Of a DNA stretch of 64,000 nucleotides, positions 43,119-52,300 are shown piece by piece (position 1 is the first letter of the stretch; every line of letters starts with the position of its first letter). The DNA is taken from contig NZ_JARGCS010000010.1 of NCBI RefSeq assembly GCF_029193575.1, positions 62,001 through 126,000 of the forward strand. The letters are read 5' to 3'. Source of the DNA: Pseudomonas entomophila. GTDB taxonomy: Bacteria; Pseudomonadota; Gammaproteobacteria; Pseudomonadales; Pseudomonadaceae. Below the pieces are notes generated by a model. The model was not told the DNA's origin. It worked only from the letters and a program-made list of their open reading frames with translations, and did not search any database. The translations under genes and the position numbers were made by a program.

Positions 43119-44081
43119 ATGCGCGCCCTCGCCGCCCTCAGCCGCTTCGTCGGCAACACCTTCGCCCTCTGGGTGCTGCTGTTCGCCTGCCTGGCCTTCC
43201 TGCAGCCGCAATGGTTCATCGCCCTGAAGGTCGCCATCGTGCCGCTGCTGGGCCTGGTGATGTTCGGCATGGGCCTGACCCTCAAGCTCGACGACTTCGC
43301 CGCCCTCGCCCGCCAACCCTGGCGCGTGGCCCTGGGAGTGGTGGCGCATTTCGTGATCATGCCGGGCGTCGCCTGGTTGCTGTGCCAGGCCTTCCACCTG
43401 CCACCGGAAATCGCCGTGGGCGTGATCCTGGTCGGCTGCTGCCCGAGCGGCACAGCGTCGAACGTGATGGTCTGGCTGTCCAAGGGCGACCTGGCGCTGG
43501 CCGTGGCGATCGCCGCGGTGACCACGCTGCTGGCGCCGTTGCTGACCCCGGCGCTGATCTGGTTCCTGGCCTCGGCCTGGCTGCCGGTCTCGTTCATGGA
43601 CATGTTCTGGTCGATCCTGCAGTTGGTGATGCTGCCGATCGTCCTCGGCGTGCTCGCCCAGCGTTTGCTGGGCACGCGGGTGCAGATGGCCGTGCAGGTA
43701 TTGCCGCTGGTGTCGGTGGTCAGCATCGTGATGATCGTCTGCGCGGTGGTGGCGGCCAGCCAGGCGAAGATCGCCGAATCCGGCCTGCTGATCATGGCGG
43801 TGGTGGTGCTGCACAACAGCTTCGGTTTCTTGCTCGGCTACCTCACCGGCAAGCTGTGCAAGCTGCCGCTGGCCCAACGCAAGTCGCTGGCGCTGGAGGT
43901 GGGCATGCAGAACTCGGGGCTGGGCGCGGCACTGGCGGCGGCGCATTTCTCGCCGCTGGCGGCGGTGCCCAGCGCGCTGTTCAGCGTGTGGCACAACATT
44001 TCCGGGGCACTGCTGTCGACCTGGTTCAGGCGGATGGAGGAGCCGGTGAAGGGGGTCGAAGGGGCGCCGGCCCCGCAGTGA
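43119..44081 (+). CDS. BASS-family sodium/organic-anion symporter
   Basis: A 320-residue inner-membrane protein with about ten helices. The BASS signatures are GLVMFGMGLTLKLDDF (about residues 46-61), VGCCPSGTASNVM (about 106-118, the substrate and Na+ crossover region) and EVGMQNSGLGAALA (about 264-277). Family members import bile acids, pantoate, pyruvate or other small anions with sodium. The substrate here cannot be told; PanS-like pantoate/ketopantoate transport is one option. It is flanked by REPs on both sides, so it is probably monocistronic. AAGGACC lies close before ATG. Confidence 0.88.
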   Translation: MRALAALSRFVGNTFALWVLLFACLAFLQPQWFIALKVAIVPLLGLVMFGMGLTLKLDDFAALARQPWRVALGVVAHFVIMPGVAWLLCQAFHLPPEIAVGVILVGCCPSGTASNVMVWLSKGDLALAVAIAAVTTLLAPLLTPALIWFLASAWLPVSFMDMFWSILQLVMLPIVLGVLAQRLLGTRVQMAVQVLPLVSVVSIVMIVCAVVAASQAKIAESGLLIMAVVVLHNSFGFLLGYLTGKLCKLPLAQRKSLALEVGMQNSGLGAALAAAHFSPLAAVPSALFSVWHNISGALLSTWFRRMEEPVKGVEGAPAPQ

Positions 44082-44096
44082 CTTGGTGTATGGGAG

Positions 44097-44129
44097 GGCC
44101 TTATCGCGGGCTTGCCCCGCGATAAGGCC
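44097..44129. repeat. REP element, perfect 14-bp hairpin
   Basis: GGCCTTATCGCGGG and its exact complement flank the loop CTTGC. No T-run follows. Confidence 0.8.
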
Positions 44130-44179
44130 GGCCCAGACACCGCAGGTCCCCCCAGGCTTGCCCTCGCCCAGCCAAATGT

Positions 44180-44191
44180 GCACTATAGTGC
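44180..44191 (+). promoter_or_regulatory. Palindrome over the likely -10 region of sugE
   Basis: GCACTATAGTGC is perfectly symmetric and contains TATAGT, a good -10 hexamer, just before the riboswitch. It is probably part of the promoter; an operator role is possible. Confidence 0.4.
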
Positions 44192-44196
44192 GCACT

Positions 44197-44245
44197 GTGA
44201 GGACGGCCTCACGACGCACCGCGTGACCATTCAGGGGACGGCCCC
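44197..44245 (+). ncRNA. Guanidine-II (mini-ykkC) riboswitch
   Basis: Two small hairpins with ACGG tetraloops: GTGAGG-ACGG-CCTCAC (44197-44212) and GGGG-ACGG-CCCC (44234-44245), 21 bases apart. This is the defining pattern of mini-ykkC RNAs (two stems with ACGR loops), which bind guanidinium and control translation. It lies 24 bases before the start of sugE/gdx, the classical target gene, with GGAGG at 44259-44263. Ligand binding should free the ribosome site. Confidence 0.88.
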
Positions 44246-44269
44246 ATCATTAGACGATGGAGGCTCACC

Positions 44270-44587
44270 ATGTCCTGGATCATCCTGTTCTTCGCCGGCC
44301 TGTTCGAGGTCGGCTGGGCAGTCGGCCTGAAATACACCGACGGTTTCACCCGCCCCCTTCCCACCGCATTGACCGTCGCCGCCATGGCCGTGAGCCTGGG
44401 CCTGCTGGGCCTGGCCATGAAGGAGCTGCCGCTGGGCACCGCCTACGCGGTGTGGACCGGCGTCGGCGCGGTCGGCACGGTGATCGCCGGGATCATCCTG
44501 TTCGGCGAATCCATGGCGCTGGTGCGCCTGCTCAGTGTCGCGCTGATCATCGCCGGCCTGGTCGGCCTAAAGGTCAGCGCCAGCTGA
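44270..44587 (+). CDS. sugE: Guanidinium exporter of the SMR family (SugE/Gdx)
   Basis: A 105-residue small multidrug resistance protein with four helices. The essential Glu13 is in [16 protein letters not shown]. The loop GFTRPLPT and [17 protein letters not shown] (about 52-68) are typical of the SugE/Gdx subgroup. Gdx proteins exchange guanidinium for protons as dimers of dual topology. The guanidine-II riboswitch right upstream supports this function over general quaternary-amine efflux. The ribosome site is GGAGG. Confidence 0.93.
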   Translation: MSWIILFFAGLFEVGWAVGLKYTDGFTRPLPTALTVAAMAVSLGLLGLAMKELPLGTAYAVWTGVGAVGTVIAGIILFGESMALVRLLSVALIIAGLVGLKVSAS

Positions 44588-44603
44588 CCTCTCCCCTCCC
44601 TTC

Positions 44604-46478
44604 CTAGCGGACGCCACCGCGCAGGGCACTGACCTTCTCGCGCAGCGCCTCGGGCTGCGCCGCCTCCACCGGGACGGCGGCGCCAGCCACCAGGGTCACC
44701 CTCGACCATAACCGGCGCAGGAAACCCTTGGCCGGATCACGGCTGAAGAAGCTCCCCCACAAGCCCTGCAACGCCAGCGGGATCACCGGCACCGGGGTCT
44801 CCTGGAGAATGCGGTTGACGCCGCCCTTGAACACATCGATCTCGCCGTCGGCAGTCAGCTTGCCCTCGGGGAAGATGCACACCACCTCGCCCGCCGCCAG
44901 GTACTGGGCGATGCGCGCGAAGGCTTGCTCGTAGATGGCCTCGTCCTCGCTACGCCCGGCGATGGGGATCGCCCCGGCGGTTCGAAACACGAAGTTGAGC
45001 ACCGGCAGCTGGTAGATCTTGTAGTACATGACGAAACGGATCGGCCGCCGCACCGCCCCTCCGATCAGCAGCGCATCGACGAACGACACGTGGTTGCACA
45101 CCAGCAGCGCCGCGCCTTCGTCGGGAATACGCTCGAGGTCTCGGTGCTCGACGCGATACATGGAATGGCTGAGCAGCCAGATCATGAAGCGCATGGTGAA
45201 CTCGGGCACGATGCGGAAGATGTAAGCGTTGACCGCGATATTGAGCAACGACACCACCAGGAACAGCTGCGGGATGCTCAAGTCGGCCAGGCTCAGCAAC
45301 ACGATGGTGACGATCGCCGAAACCACCATGAACAGCGCGTTGAGGATATTGTTGGCGGCGATCACCCGGGCGCGCTGGCCCTCTGGCGTGCGCGCCTGGA
45401 TCAGCGCATACAGCGGCACGATGTAGAACCCGCCGAACACCCCCAGGCCAACGATCGACACCAGGATCCACCAGGCCTGGCCCATGCCCAGCAGGGCCAG
45501 CCAGTCGTGGGGCGACGCGCCCACCGGCACGTCGCCGGAATGCCACCACCAGAGCAGGCCGAACAGGGTCAGGCCGAACGAACCGAACGGCACCAGGCCG
45601 ATCTCCACCTTACGCCCGCTCAGGCGCTCGCACAGCAGCGAACCGACCGCGATGCCCACCGAGAACAGGGTCAGCACCAGGGTCACCACGGTCTCGTCGC
45701 CATGCAGCCAGTCCTTGGCATAGGCCGGGATCTGCGTGAGGTAGATGGCGCCAACGAACCAGAACCACGAGTTGCCGACGATCGAGCGCGACACCGCTGG
45801 GGTCTGCCCCAGGCCCAGGCGCAGGGTGGCCCAGGACTGGGTGAAGATGTTCCAGTCCAGCCTCATCCCCGGCGCCACCGCCGCTGCCCGCGGGATCCAG
45901 CGGCTGGCGAGGTAGCCGAGCACGGCCGTGCCAACCACGCCGCCGGCGACCACCGTGGCGTAGCTGGCCGAGGACATCATTACCCCGGCGCCAATGGTCC
46001 CGGCGAGGATCGCCAGGAAGGTGCCCATCTCCACCAGGCCGTTGCCGCCCACCAGCTCTTCTTCACGCAACGCCTGCGGCAGGATCGAGTACTTCACCGG
46101 GCCGAACAGCGCCGAGTGGGTGCCCATGGCGAACAGCGCCAGCAGCATCAGCGTGAGGTTGTGGGTGACGAAGCCGGTGGCGCCGATGGCCATGATGACG
46201 ATCTCGGCCAGCTTGATCGCGCGAATCAACGCGTCCTTGGCGAACTTCTCGCCAAACTGCCCGGCCAGCGCCGAGAACAGGAAGAACGGCAGGATGAACA
46301 GCAGCGCGCAGAGGTTGACCCAGATCGAGCGGTCGCCTTCAAGGCTCAGCTTGTAGAGGATCGCCAGGATCAGCGACTGCTTGAACAGGTTGTCGTTGAA
46401 GGCACCCAGCGACTGGGTGACGAAGAACGGCAGGAAGCGTCGCTTGCCGAGCAAGGTGAATTGCGAGGAGTGGCTCAT
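44604..46478 (-). CDS. LplT-like MFS transporter fused to PlsC-type acyltransferase
   Basis: A 624-residue fusion. Residues about 1-420 are a 12-helix MFS unit related to the lysophospholipid flippase LplT (FFVTQSLGAFNDNLFKQSL, GTHSALFGPVKYSILPQ). Residues about 430-624 are a PlsC/Aas-type acyltransferase with NHVSFVD (about 460) and FPEGKLT (about 535). It should import lysophospholipids across the inner membrane and reacylate them. The acyl-ACP synthetase part found in some Aas-type fusions is missing, so acyl donors come from elsewhere. The start ATG at 46478 has AAGGACG upstream. It is convergent with sugE and monocistronic. Confidence 0.88.
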   Translation of the reverse strand: MSHSSQFTLLGKRRFLPFFVTQSLGAFNDNLFKQSLILAILYKLSLEGDRSIWVNLCALLFILPFFLFSALAGQFGEKFAKDALIRAIKLAEIVIMAIGATGFVTHNLTLMLLALFAMGTHSALFGPVKYSILPQALREEELVGGNGLVEMGTFLAILAGTIGAGVMMSSASYATVVAGGVVGTAVLGYLASRWIPRAAAVAPGMRLDWNIFTQSWATLRLGLGQTPAVSRSIVGNSWFWFVGAIYLTQIPAYAKDWLHGDETVVTLVLTLFSVGIAVGSLLCERLSGRKVEIGLVPFGSFGLTLFGLLWWWHSGDVPVGASPHDWLALLGMGQAWWILVSIVGLGVFGGFYIVPLYALIQARTPEGQRARVIAANNILNALFMVVSAIVTIVLLSLADLSIPQLFLVVSLLNIAVNAYIFRIVPEFTMRFMIWLLSHSMYRVEHRDLERIPDEGAALLVCNHVSFVDALLIGGAVRRPIRFVMYYKIYQLPVLNFVFRTAGAIPIAGRSEDEAIYEQAFARIAQYLAAGEVVCIFPEGKLTADGEIDVFKGGVNRILQETPVPVIPLALQGLWGSFFSRDPAKGFLRRLWSRVTLVAGAAVPVEAAQPEALREKVSALRGGVR

Positions 46479-46626
46479 CGTCCTTGTTCCTGAGTGGCTT
46501 TGTCATTGGAGGCACGCACGGCGCGAGAAGCCACAAATCTGCATGGGAACGCCCACCCTGGCAAGTCGCGCGCTGCCGCCGAGCGGATGGAACAGACCGT
46601 CAGGTTCGAGGCTGACCGTACCGACG

Positions 46627-46650
46627 TCATCGCGGGGCAAGCGACGTCAC
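46627..46650. repeat. REP fragment
   Basis: TCATCGCGGGGCAAGCGACG is half of a REP palindrome without its partner arm, between the LplT-PlsC gene and the TDT gene. Confidence 0.5.
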
Positions 46651-46652
46651 CC

Positions 46653-47792
46653 TCATTTCTGCGCAATGCACGGCGATACGAACAGCTCCCCCCGCCAGGC
46701 CCCGCGCAAGGTTCGGCTCGCCACCAGCAGCCACAACAGCGCCAACGCCACCACCAGCAGCTGCCCGAACACCAGGAAGAACCCCAGCCCCAACCAAGCC
46801 GCCAGCTTGAGCGTGGCCAAGCTGTACACCCCCAGCGGGAAGGTGAACCCCCACCACCCGAGGTTGAACGGCATGCCCTGGCGCATGTAGCGCAGGGTGA
46901 TCAGCACCGCCGTCAACAGCCACCACAAGCCCGCCCCCCACAACACCATCCCGGCCACCAGGCCGAGGCCACGCGCCACCTCGCCCAGGCCTCCCAAACC
47001 GTTGGCGGCGAAGATCGCCGGGGCATCGCCACCCAGCAACAGCATGCCCAGTGCGCCGGTACCGATCGGCCCCAGGGCCAGCCAGCTGGAGGCTGCCATG
47101 TTGGCTGGTGGCAATTTGTGCAAGGCCATGCGCAGCATGAGGATGGTGAGGATGCTGAACGCCACTGGCAGCGACACCGCCCACATCACGTAGCTGGTGA
47201 CCACCACCAGGAACTGCCGATGCGTATCCACCAGGTGCGGCGCCAGCAGCCCGCCGCTGGCCGCCGCCACCTCCGCCGCCACCACCGGCAACAGCCACAC
47301 GGCGGTCATCTGGTCGATGCTGTGCTCCTGGCGGGTGAACATCAGGTACGGAATGGCTACCCCGCACAGCAGCGCCAGGCCCACGTCCAGCCACCACAAA
47401 GCCTCGACCCACGGCACCACGCCCTCGCCCCAGCGCGCCAGGCCGAACGCCAGGGCCCCGTTGAGGATCGTCGCCAAGCCCATGGGGATGGTGCCGAAGA
47501 ACATCGACACGGTGGAGTGGGCGAAAATCCGTCGCGCCTCGTCGAAGAACAGCAGCCAGCGCACGCCGTAAAGCATGCAGAACAGGACGAACAGCCCCAC
47601 GGTCAGCCACCACAACCCTTCTGCAAGACCGTCCAGCATCGGTATGCCCAACTGATGAAACGCCAGGGCCAGCACGCCGGTCCCCATGGTCGCGGCGAAC
47701 CAGTTGGGGGTGAACTGGCGAATCACTTCACGGGGGTGGGCCAGGTGGCTGAACGGGCGCAACGACGGTGCGCGGGTCTGGATACAGGGCAT
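46653..47792 (-). CDS. TDT/SLAC1-family transporter (TehA/Ssu1-like)
   Basis: A 379-residue inner-membrane protein with ten predicted helices. The family starts FTPNWFAATMGTGVLALAF (about residues 27-45), and NLGWWGFTFPLGVYSLAT (about 312-329) is the typical later signature. TDT proteins are anion channels or exporters (tellurite-resistance TehA, sulfite Ssu1, plant SLAC1). The sequence looks nearer the Ssu1/C4-dicarboxylate subgroup than short TehA, but substrate assignment is inference. It is divergent from an MFS gene with an AT-rich gap that holds a long inverted repeat. GGAG precedes the ATG at 47792. Confidence 0.85.
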   Translation of the reverse strand: MPCIQTRAPSLRPFSHLAHPREVIRQFTPNWFAATMGTGVLALAFHQLGIPMLDGLAEGLWWLTVGLFVLFCMLYGVRWLLFFDEARRIFAHSTVSMFFGTIPMGLATILNGALAFGLARWGEGVVPWVEALWWLDVGLALLCGVAIPYLMFTRQEHSIDQMTAVWLLPVVAAEVAAASGGLLAPHLVDTHRQFLVVVTSYVMWAVSLPVAFSILTILMLRMALHKLPPANMAASSWLALGPIGTGALGMLLLGGDAPAIFAANGLGGLGEVARGLGLVAGMVLWGAGLWWLLTAVLITLRYMRQGMPFNLGWWGFTFPLGVYSLATLKLAAWLGLGFFLVFGQLLVVALALLWLLVASRTLRGAWRGELFVSPCIAQK

Positions 47793-47843
47793 GGGAGGGC
47801 TCCGGTCCTTGTGTAAGGTGGACTCATCCTATGCCTGTGAAGA

Positions 47844-47893
47844 ATATCCATATAACGGTTAATTTCTCTATCTATTATCTATTTTATGGATAT
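47844..47893. promoter_or_regulatory. Inverted repeat between divergent TDT and MFS genes
   Basis: ATATCCATA (47844-47852) and TATGGATAT (47885-47893) are exact complements 32 bases apart in an AT-rich island of an otherwise GC-rich genome. They could bind a shared regulator of the two transporter genes. Confidence 0.4.
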
Positions 47894-47963
47894 AGCGCAA
47901 TGCAGAGCCGCTGGCATATGCTGTGGGGCCTCTGGCAAACATTCGAACTACAAGGACGTGGCA

Positions 47964-49151
47964 ATGCTCGCCGCTCTCAAACGCTACCCCGCCACCGTGC
48001 GCCTGTTGTTGCTCACCACCTTCGTGCTGACCCTGGCGCGGGCGATCACCCTGCCCTACCTGGTGGTGTACTTGTCGGACAGCTTCCAGCTGTCGGTCAG
48101 CCATATCGGCCTGCTGATCGGCGGCGCGCTGATCGTCGCCTCGCTGCTGAGCCTGTATGGCGGGCACCTGGTCGACTCGCTGCGCAATCACCGGGTGATC
48201 ACCACCTCGACCCTGGTGTTCGCCGCCGCATTCGTGGTGGCGGTGGCCAGCCGCTCGGCGGCGCTGTTCTTCGTCTGCCTGGTGCTGATCAACCTGGCGC
48301 TGGCGGTGGTGGACATCGCCAGCAAGGCGGGCTTCTGCGCCCTGTTGCCGGTGGAGGAGCGCGCCGAGGTGTTCGCCATCAAGTACACCCTGAGCAACGT
48401 CGGCTACGCCGTCGGCCCGCTGTTGGGGGTGGCGCTGCTGGAGCTGGACGGGCACTGGCCGTTCCTGGTGTCGGCGCTGATGGGGCTGGGCATGTGCCTG
48501 GCCTACCAGCGCCTGGGCGACCGCGCGTTGCGCCCCAGCGCGGCGGTACAACCAGGGGCGGGCTTCGTGCAGGTGTGCCTGGGGCTGGCACGGGACCGCC
48601 GGCTGGTGTGCTTCACCCTGGGCGGGGTGCTCAGCGCCGTGGTGTTCGGCCAGTTCACGGCCTACCTTTCGCAGTACCTGGTGGTGACCGCCAGCGCCAG
48701 CGAAGCCGCGCGCCTGGTGGGGGTGCTGGTGACCACCAACGCGGTGACGGTGATCGCCCTGCAGTACCTGATCGGCCGACGCATCAGCCGGCAGCGCCTG
48801 ATGCCCTGGCTGATGGCGGGGATGGCGCTGTTCGTCGTCGGGCTGCTGGGCTTCTCGGTGGCGGGTTCGGCGCTGGCCTGGTGCCTGGCGATGCTGGTGT
48901 TCACCCTGGGCGAGATCATCGTGATCCCGGCCGAATACATGTTCATCGACCTGATCGCGCCAGAGCACCTGCGCGGGGTGTATTACGGCGCGCAGAACCT
49001 GTCCAACCTGGGGGCGGCGCTGGGGCCGGTGATGGTGGGGTTCGTGCTGGGGCATGGAGCGCCGGTGGCGGTGTTCCACCTGCTGGTGCTGGCGGTGCTG
49101 CTGGCGGGGTTGTTCTATTACCTGGGGACGCGAGGGGCGTTGCGGGGATAG
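47964..49151 (+). CDS. MFS transporter (YdeE/MdtH-like drug efflux type)
   Basis: A 395-residue major facilitator protein with 12 helices. The first loop motif is GGALIVASLLSLYGGHLVDS (about 53-72), in place of the canonical A motif. The second half begins near residue 205 (CFTLGGVLSAVVFGQF). It resembles the MdtH/YdeE exporters. Start: ATG at 47964 with AAGGA upstream; a longer frame is open but begins without a ribosome site. It is divergent from the TDT gene. The exported compound is unknown. Confidence 0.82.
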   Translation: MLAALKRYPATVRLLLLTTFVLTLARAITLPYLVVYLSDSFQLSVSHIGLLIGGALIVASLLSLYGGHLVDSLRNHRVITTSTLVFAAAFVVAVASRSAALFFVCLVLINLALAVVDIASKAGFCALLPVEERAEVFAIKYTLSNVGYAVGPLLGVALLELDGHWPFLVSALMGLGMCLAYQRLGDRALRPSAAVQPGAGFVQVCLGLARDRRLVCFTLGGVLSAVVFGQFTAYLSQYLVVTASASEAARLVGVLVTTNAVTVIALQYLIGRRISRQRLMPWLMAGMALFVVGLLGFSVAGSALAWCLAMLVFTLGEIIVIPAEYMFIDLIAPEHLRGVYYGAQNLSNLGAALGPVMVGFVLGHGAPVAVFHLLVLAVLLAGLFYYLGTRGALRG

Positions 49152-49162
49152 GGTGTTCATTC

Positions 49163-49197
49163 CAGCCCTGTCGCGGGGCAAGACCGCCTCTACAGGT
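49163..49197. repeat. REP element
   Basis: CCCTGTCGCGGGGCAAGACC core after the MFS gene and about 130 bases before mxtR. Confidence 0.7.
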
Positions 49198-49325
49198 AGC
49201 CCACCATATCGGTGGGGCCCCTGCGACGCCCTGCCACTGCGACCATCGTCTGCGCTGACGAACCCGTGCCCGCGTGCCAGACTGATTGATCGGGACTGCG
49301 TTTACCTTTTTGCTGCGGAGTTTGC

Positions 49326-52300
49326 ATGTCGTTGTCCAGCGGGCTGATCGCCGTGGTCGCCCTGGCCTATATGGCCATCATGTTCGCCATCGCCTTCTAC
49401 GGCGACCGCCGCAGCACGCCGCTGCCGCCGCGCCTGCGCGCCTGGGTGTACAGCCTGTCGCTGGCGGTGTACTGCACCAGCTGGACCTTCTTCGGCGCGG
49501 TCGGCCAAGCCGCCGAACAGCTTTGGGCGTTCCTGCCGATCTACCTGGGGCCGGTGCTGTTGCTGCTGTTCGCGCCCTGGGTGCTGCAGAAGATGGTGCT
49601 GATCAGCAAGCAACAGAACATCACCTCGATCGCCGACTTCATCGCCGCGCGCTATGGCAAGTCGCAAACCCTTGCCGTGGTGGTGGCGCTGATCTGCCTG
49701 GTCGGCGTGCTGCCTTACATCGCCCTGCAACTCAAGGGCATCGTGCTCGGTGTGAACCTGCTGATCGGCGCCAACGCCGACGCCACCGGCACCCGGGTGC
49801 AGGACACCGCCCTGGTGGTGTCGCTGGTGCTGGCGCTGTTCGCCATCGTCTTCGGCACACGCAGCCTGGACGTCACCGAGCACCACCGTGGCATGGTCCT
49901 GGCGATCGCCTTCGAGTCCTTGATCAAGCTGCTGGCCTTCCTCGCCGTGGGCGCCTTCGTGGTGTTCAACCTGTACGACGGCTTCGACGACCTGTTCAGC
50001 CAGGCGCGCCAGTCGATTCACCTGGAGCGCTACTGGGAGGAGACCATCAACTGGCCGTCGATGGTGGTGCAGACCGCCGTGGCGATGATGGCCATCATCT
50101 GCCTGCCGCGGCAGTTCCACGTCACCGTGGTCGAGAACATCGAAGCCCAGGACCTGCGCCTGGCGCGCTGGGTGTTCCCGCTGTACCTGGCGCTGGCGGC
50201 GCTGTTCGTGGTGCCGATCGCCCTGGCCGGGCAGATGCTGCTGCCGGGCACCGTCATCTCCGACTCCTTCGTCATCAGCCTGCCGCTGGCCGAGGCGCAC
50301 CCGAGCCTGGCGCTGCTGGCGTTCATCGGCGGCGCCTCGGCCGCCACCGGCATGGTCATCGTCGAGGCGGTGGCCCTGTCGACCATGGTCTCCAACGACA
50401 TGCTGCTGCCCTGGCTGCTGCGCCGCAACGCCGCCGAGCGGCCGTTCGAGGCCTTCCGCCACTGGATGCTTTCGGTGCGCCGGGTAAGCATCGTGGTGAT
50501 CCTACTGCTGGCCTACGTCAGCTACCGCCTGCTCGGCTCCACCGCGAGCCTGGCGACCATCGGCCAAATCGCCTTCGCCGCCGTCACCCAGCTCACCCCG
50601 GCCATGTTCGGCGCGTTGTACTGGAAGCAGGCCAACCGCCGTGGCGTGTTCGCGGGCCTGGCCGCCGGGATCTTCCTATGGTTCTACACCCTGGTGCTGC
50701 CGATCGCCGCCCACAGCCTGGGCTGGTCGTTGACGCTGTTCCCTGGCCTGGCCTGGCTGCACGGCAACCCGCTGGGCTTGCCGATCACCCCGCTGACCCA
50801 GGGCGTGGTGCTGTCGCTGGCGGGCAATTTCACCCTGTTCGCCTGGGTGTCGATTCTCTCGCGCACACGGGTGTCGGAGCACTGGCAGGCCGGGCGCTTC
50901 ATCGGCCAGCAGACCAGCGCCCGCCCCAACAGCCGCTCGCTGCTGGCGGTGCAGATCGACGATTTGCTCAAGCTCGCCGCGCGCTTCGTCGGCGAGGAGC
51001 GCGCGCGGCAGAGCTTCATCCGCTTCGCCTACCGCCAGGGCAAGGGTTTCAACCCCAACCAGAACGCCGACAGCGACTGGATCGAACACACCGAGCGGCT
51101 CCTGGCCGGTGTCCTCGGCACCTCCTCGACCCGCGCCGTGGTCAAGGCCGCCATCGAGGGCCGCGACATGCAGCTCGAAGACGTGGTGCGCATCGCCGAC
51201 GAAGCCAGCGAGGTGCTGCAGTTCAACCGCGCACTGCTGCAAGGGGCCATCGAGAACATCAACCAGGGCATCAGCGTGGTCGACCAGAACCTGCACCTGG
51301 TGGCCTGGAACCGCCGCTACCTGGAACTGTTCAACTACCCCGACGGGCTGATCAGCGTGGGCCGGCCCATCGCCGACATCATCCGCTACAACGCCGAGCG
51401 CGGCCTGTGCGGGCCGGGCGAGGCGCAAGTACACGTGGCGCGGCGCCTGCACTGGATGCGCCAGGGTCGCGCGCACACCTCCGAACGGTTGTTCCCCAAT
51501 GGCCGGGTGATCGAACTGATCGGCAACCCGATGCCCGGCGGCGGCTTCGTCATGAGCTTCACCGACATCACCCCGTTCCGCGAGGCGGAGCAAGCGCTCA
51601 AGGACGCCAATGAAGGGCTGGAGCAGCGCGTCACCGAGCGCACTCACGAACTGTCGCAGCTCAACCAGGCACTGTCCGAGGCCAAGAGCCAGGCCGAGGC
51701 GGTCAGCCAGTCCAAGACCCGCTTCCTCGCGGCGGTCAGCCACGACCTGATGCAACCGCTGAACGCCGCGCGGCTGTTCTCCGCAGCCCTGTCGCAACAG
51801 GCCGAAGGCTTGAGCAACGAGGCCCAGCAACTGGTGCAGCACATGGACAGCTCGCTGCGCTCGGCCGAGGAACTGATCAGCGACCTGCTCGACATCTCGC
51901 GCCTGGAGAACGGCAAGATCACCCCCGATGCCAAGCCCTTCGCCCTCAACGACCTGTTCGACACGCTCGGTGCCGAGTTCAAGGTGCTGGCCGCCGAGAA
52001 AGGCCTGGAATTCCGCCTGCGCGGCAGCCGCCTGCATGTGCACAGCGACATCAAGCTGCTACGCCGGGTGCTGCAGAACTTCCTGACCAACGCCCTGCGC
52101 TACGGCCAGGGCCCGATCCTGCTCGGCGCGCGTCGCCAGGGCGAGCGCCTGTGGCTGGAAGTGTGGGACCGCGGCCCGGGCATCGCAGACGACAAGCTGC
52201 AGGTGATCTTCCAGGAGTTCAAGCGCCTGGACAGTCACCAGACCCGCGCCGAGAAGGGCCTGGGCCTGGGCCTGGCGATCGCCGACGGCCTGTGCCGGGT

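Noticed and set aside
49286..51613. 775-codon open frame overlapping mxtR
   Set aside because: Arg/Pro/Gly-rich +frame shadow of the kinase gene; no recognisable domain or ribosome site.
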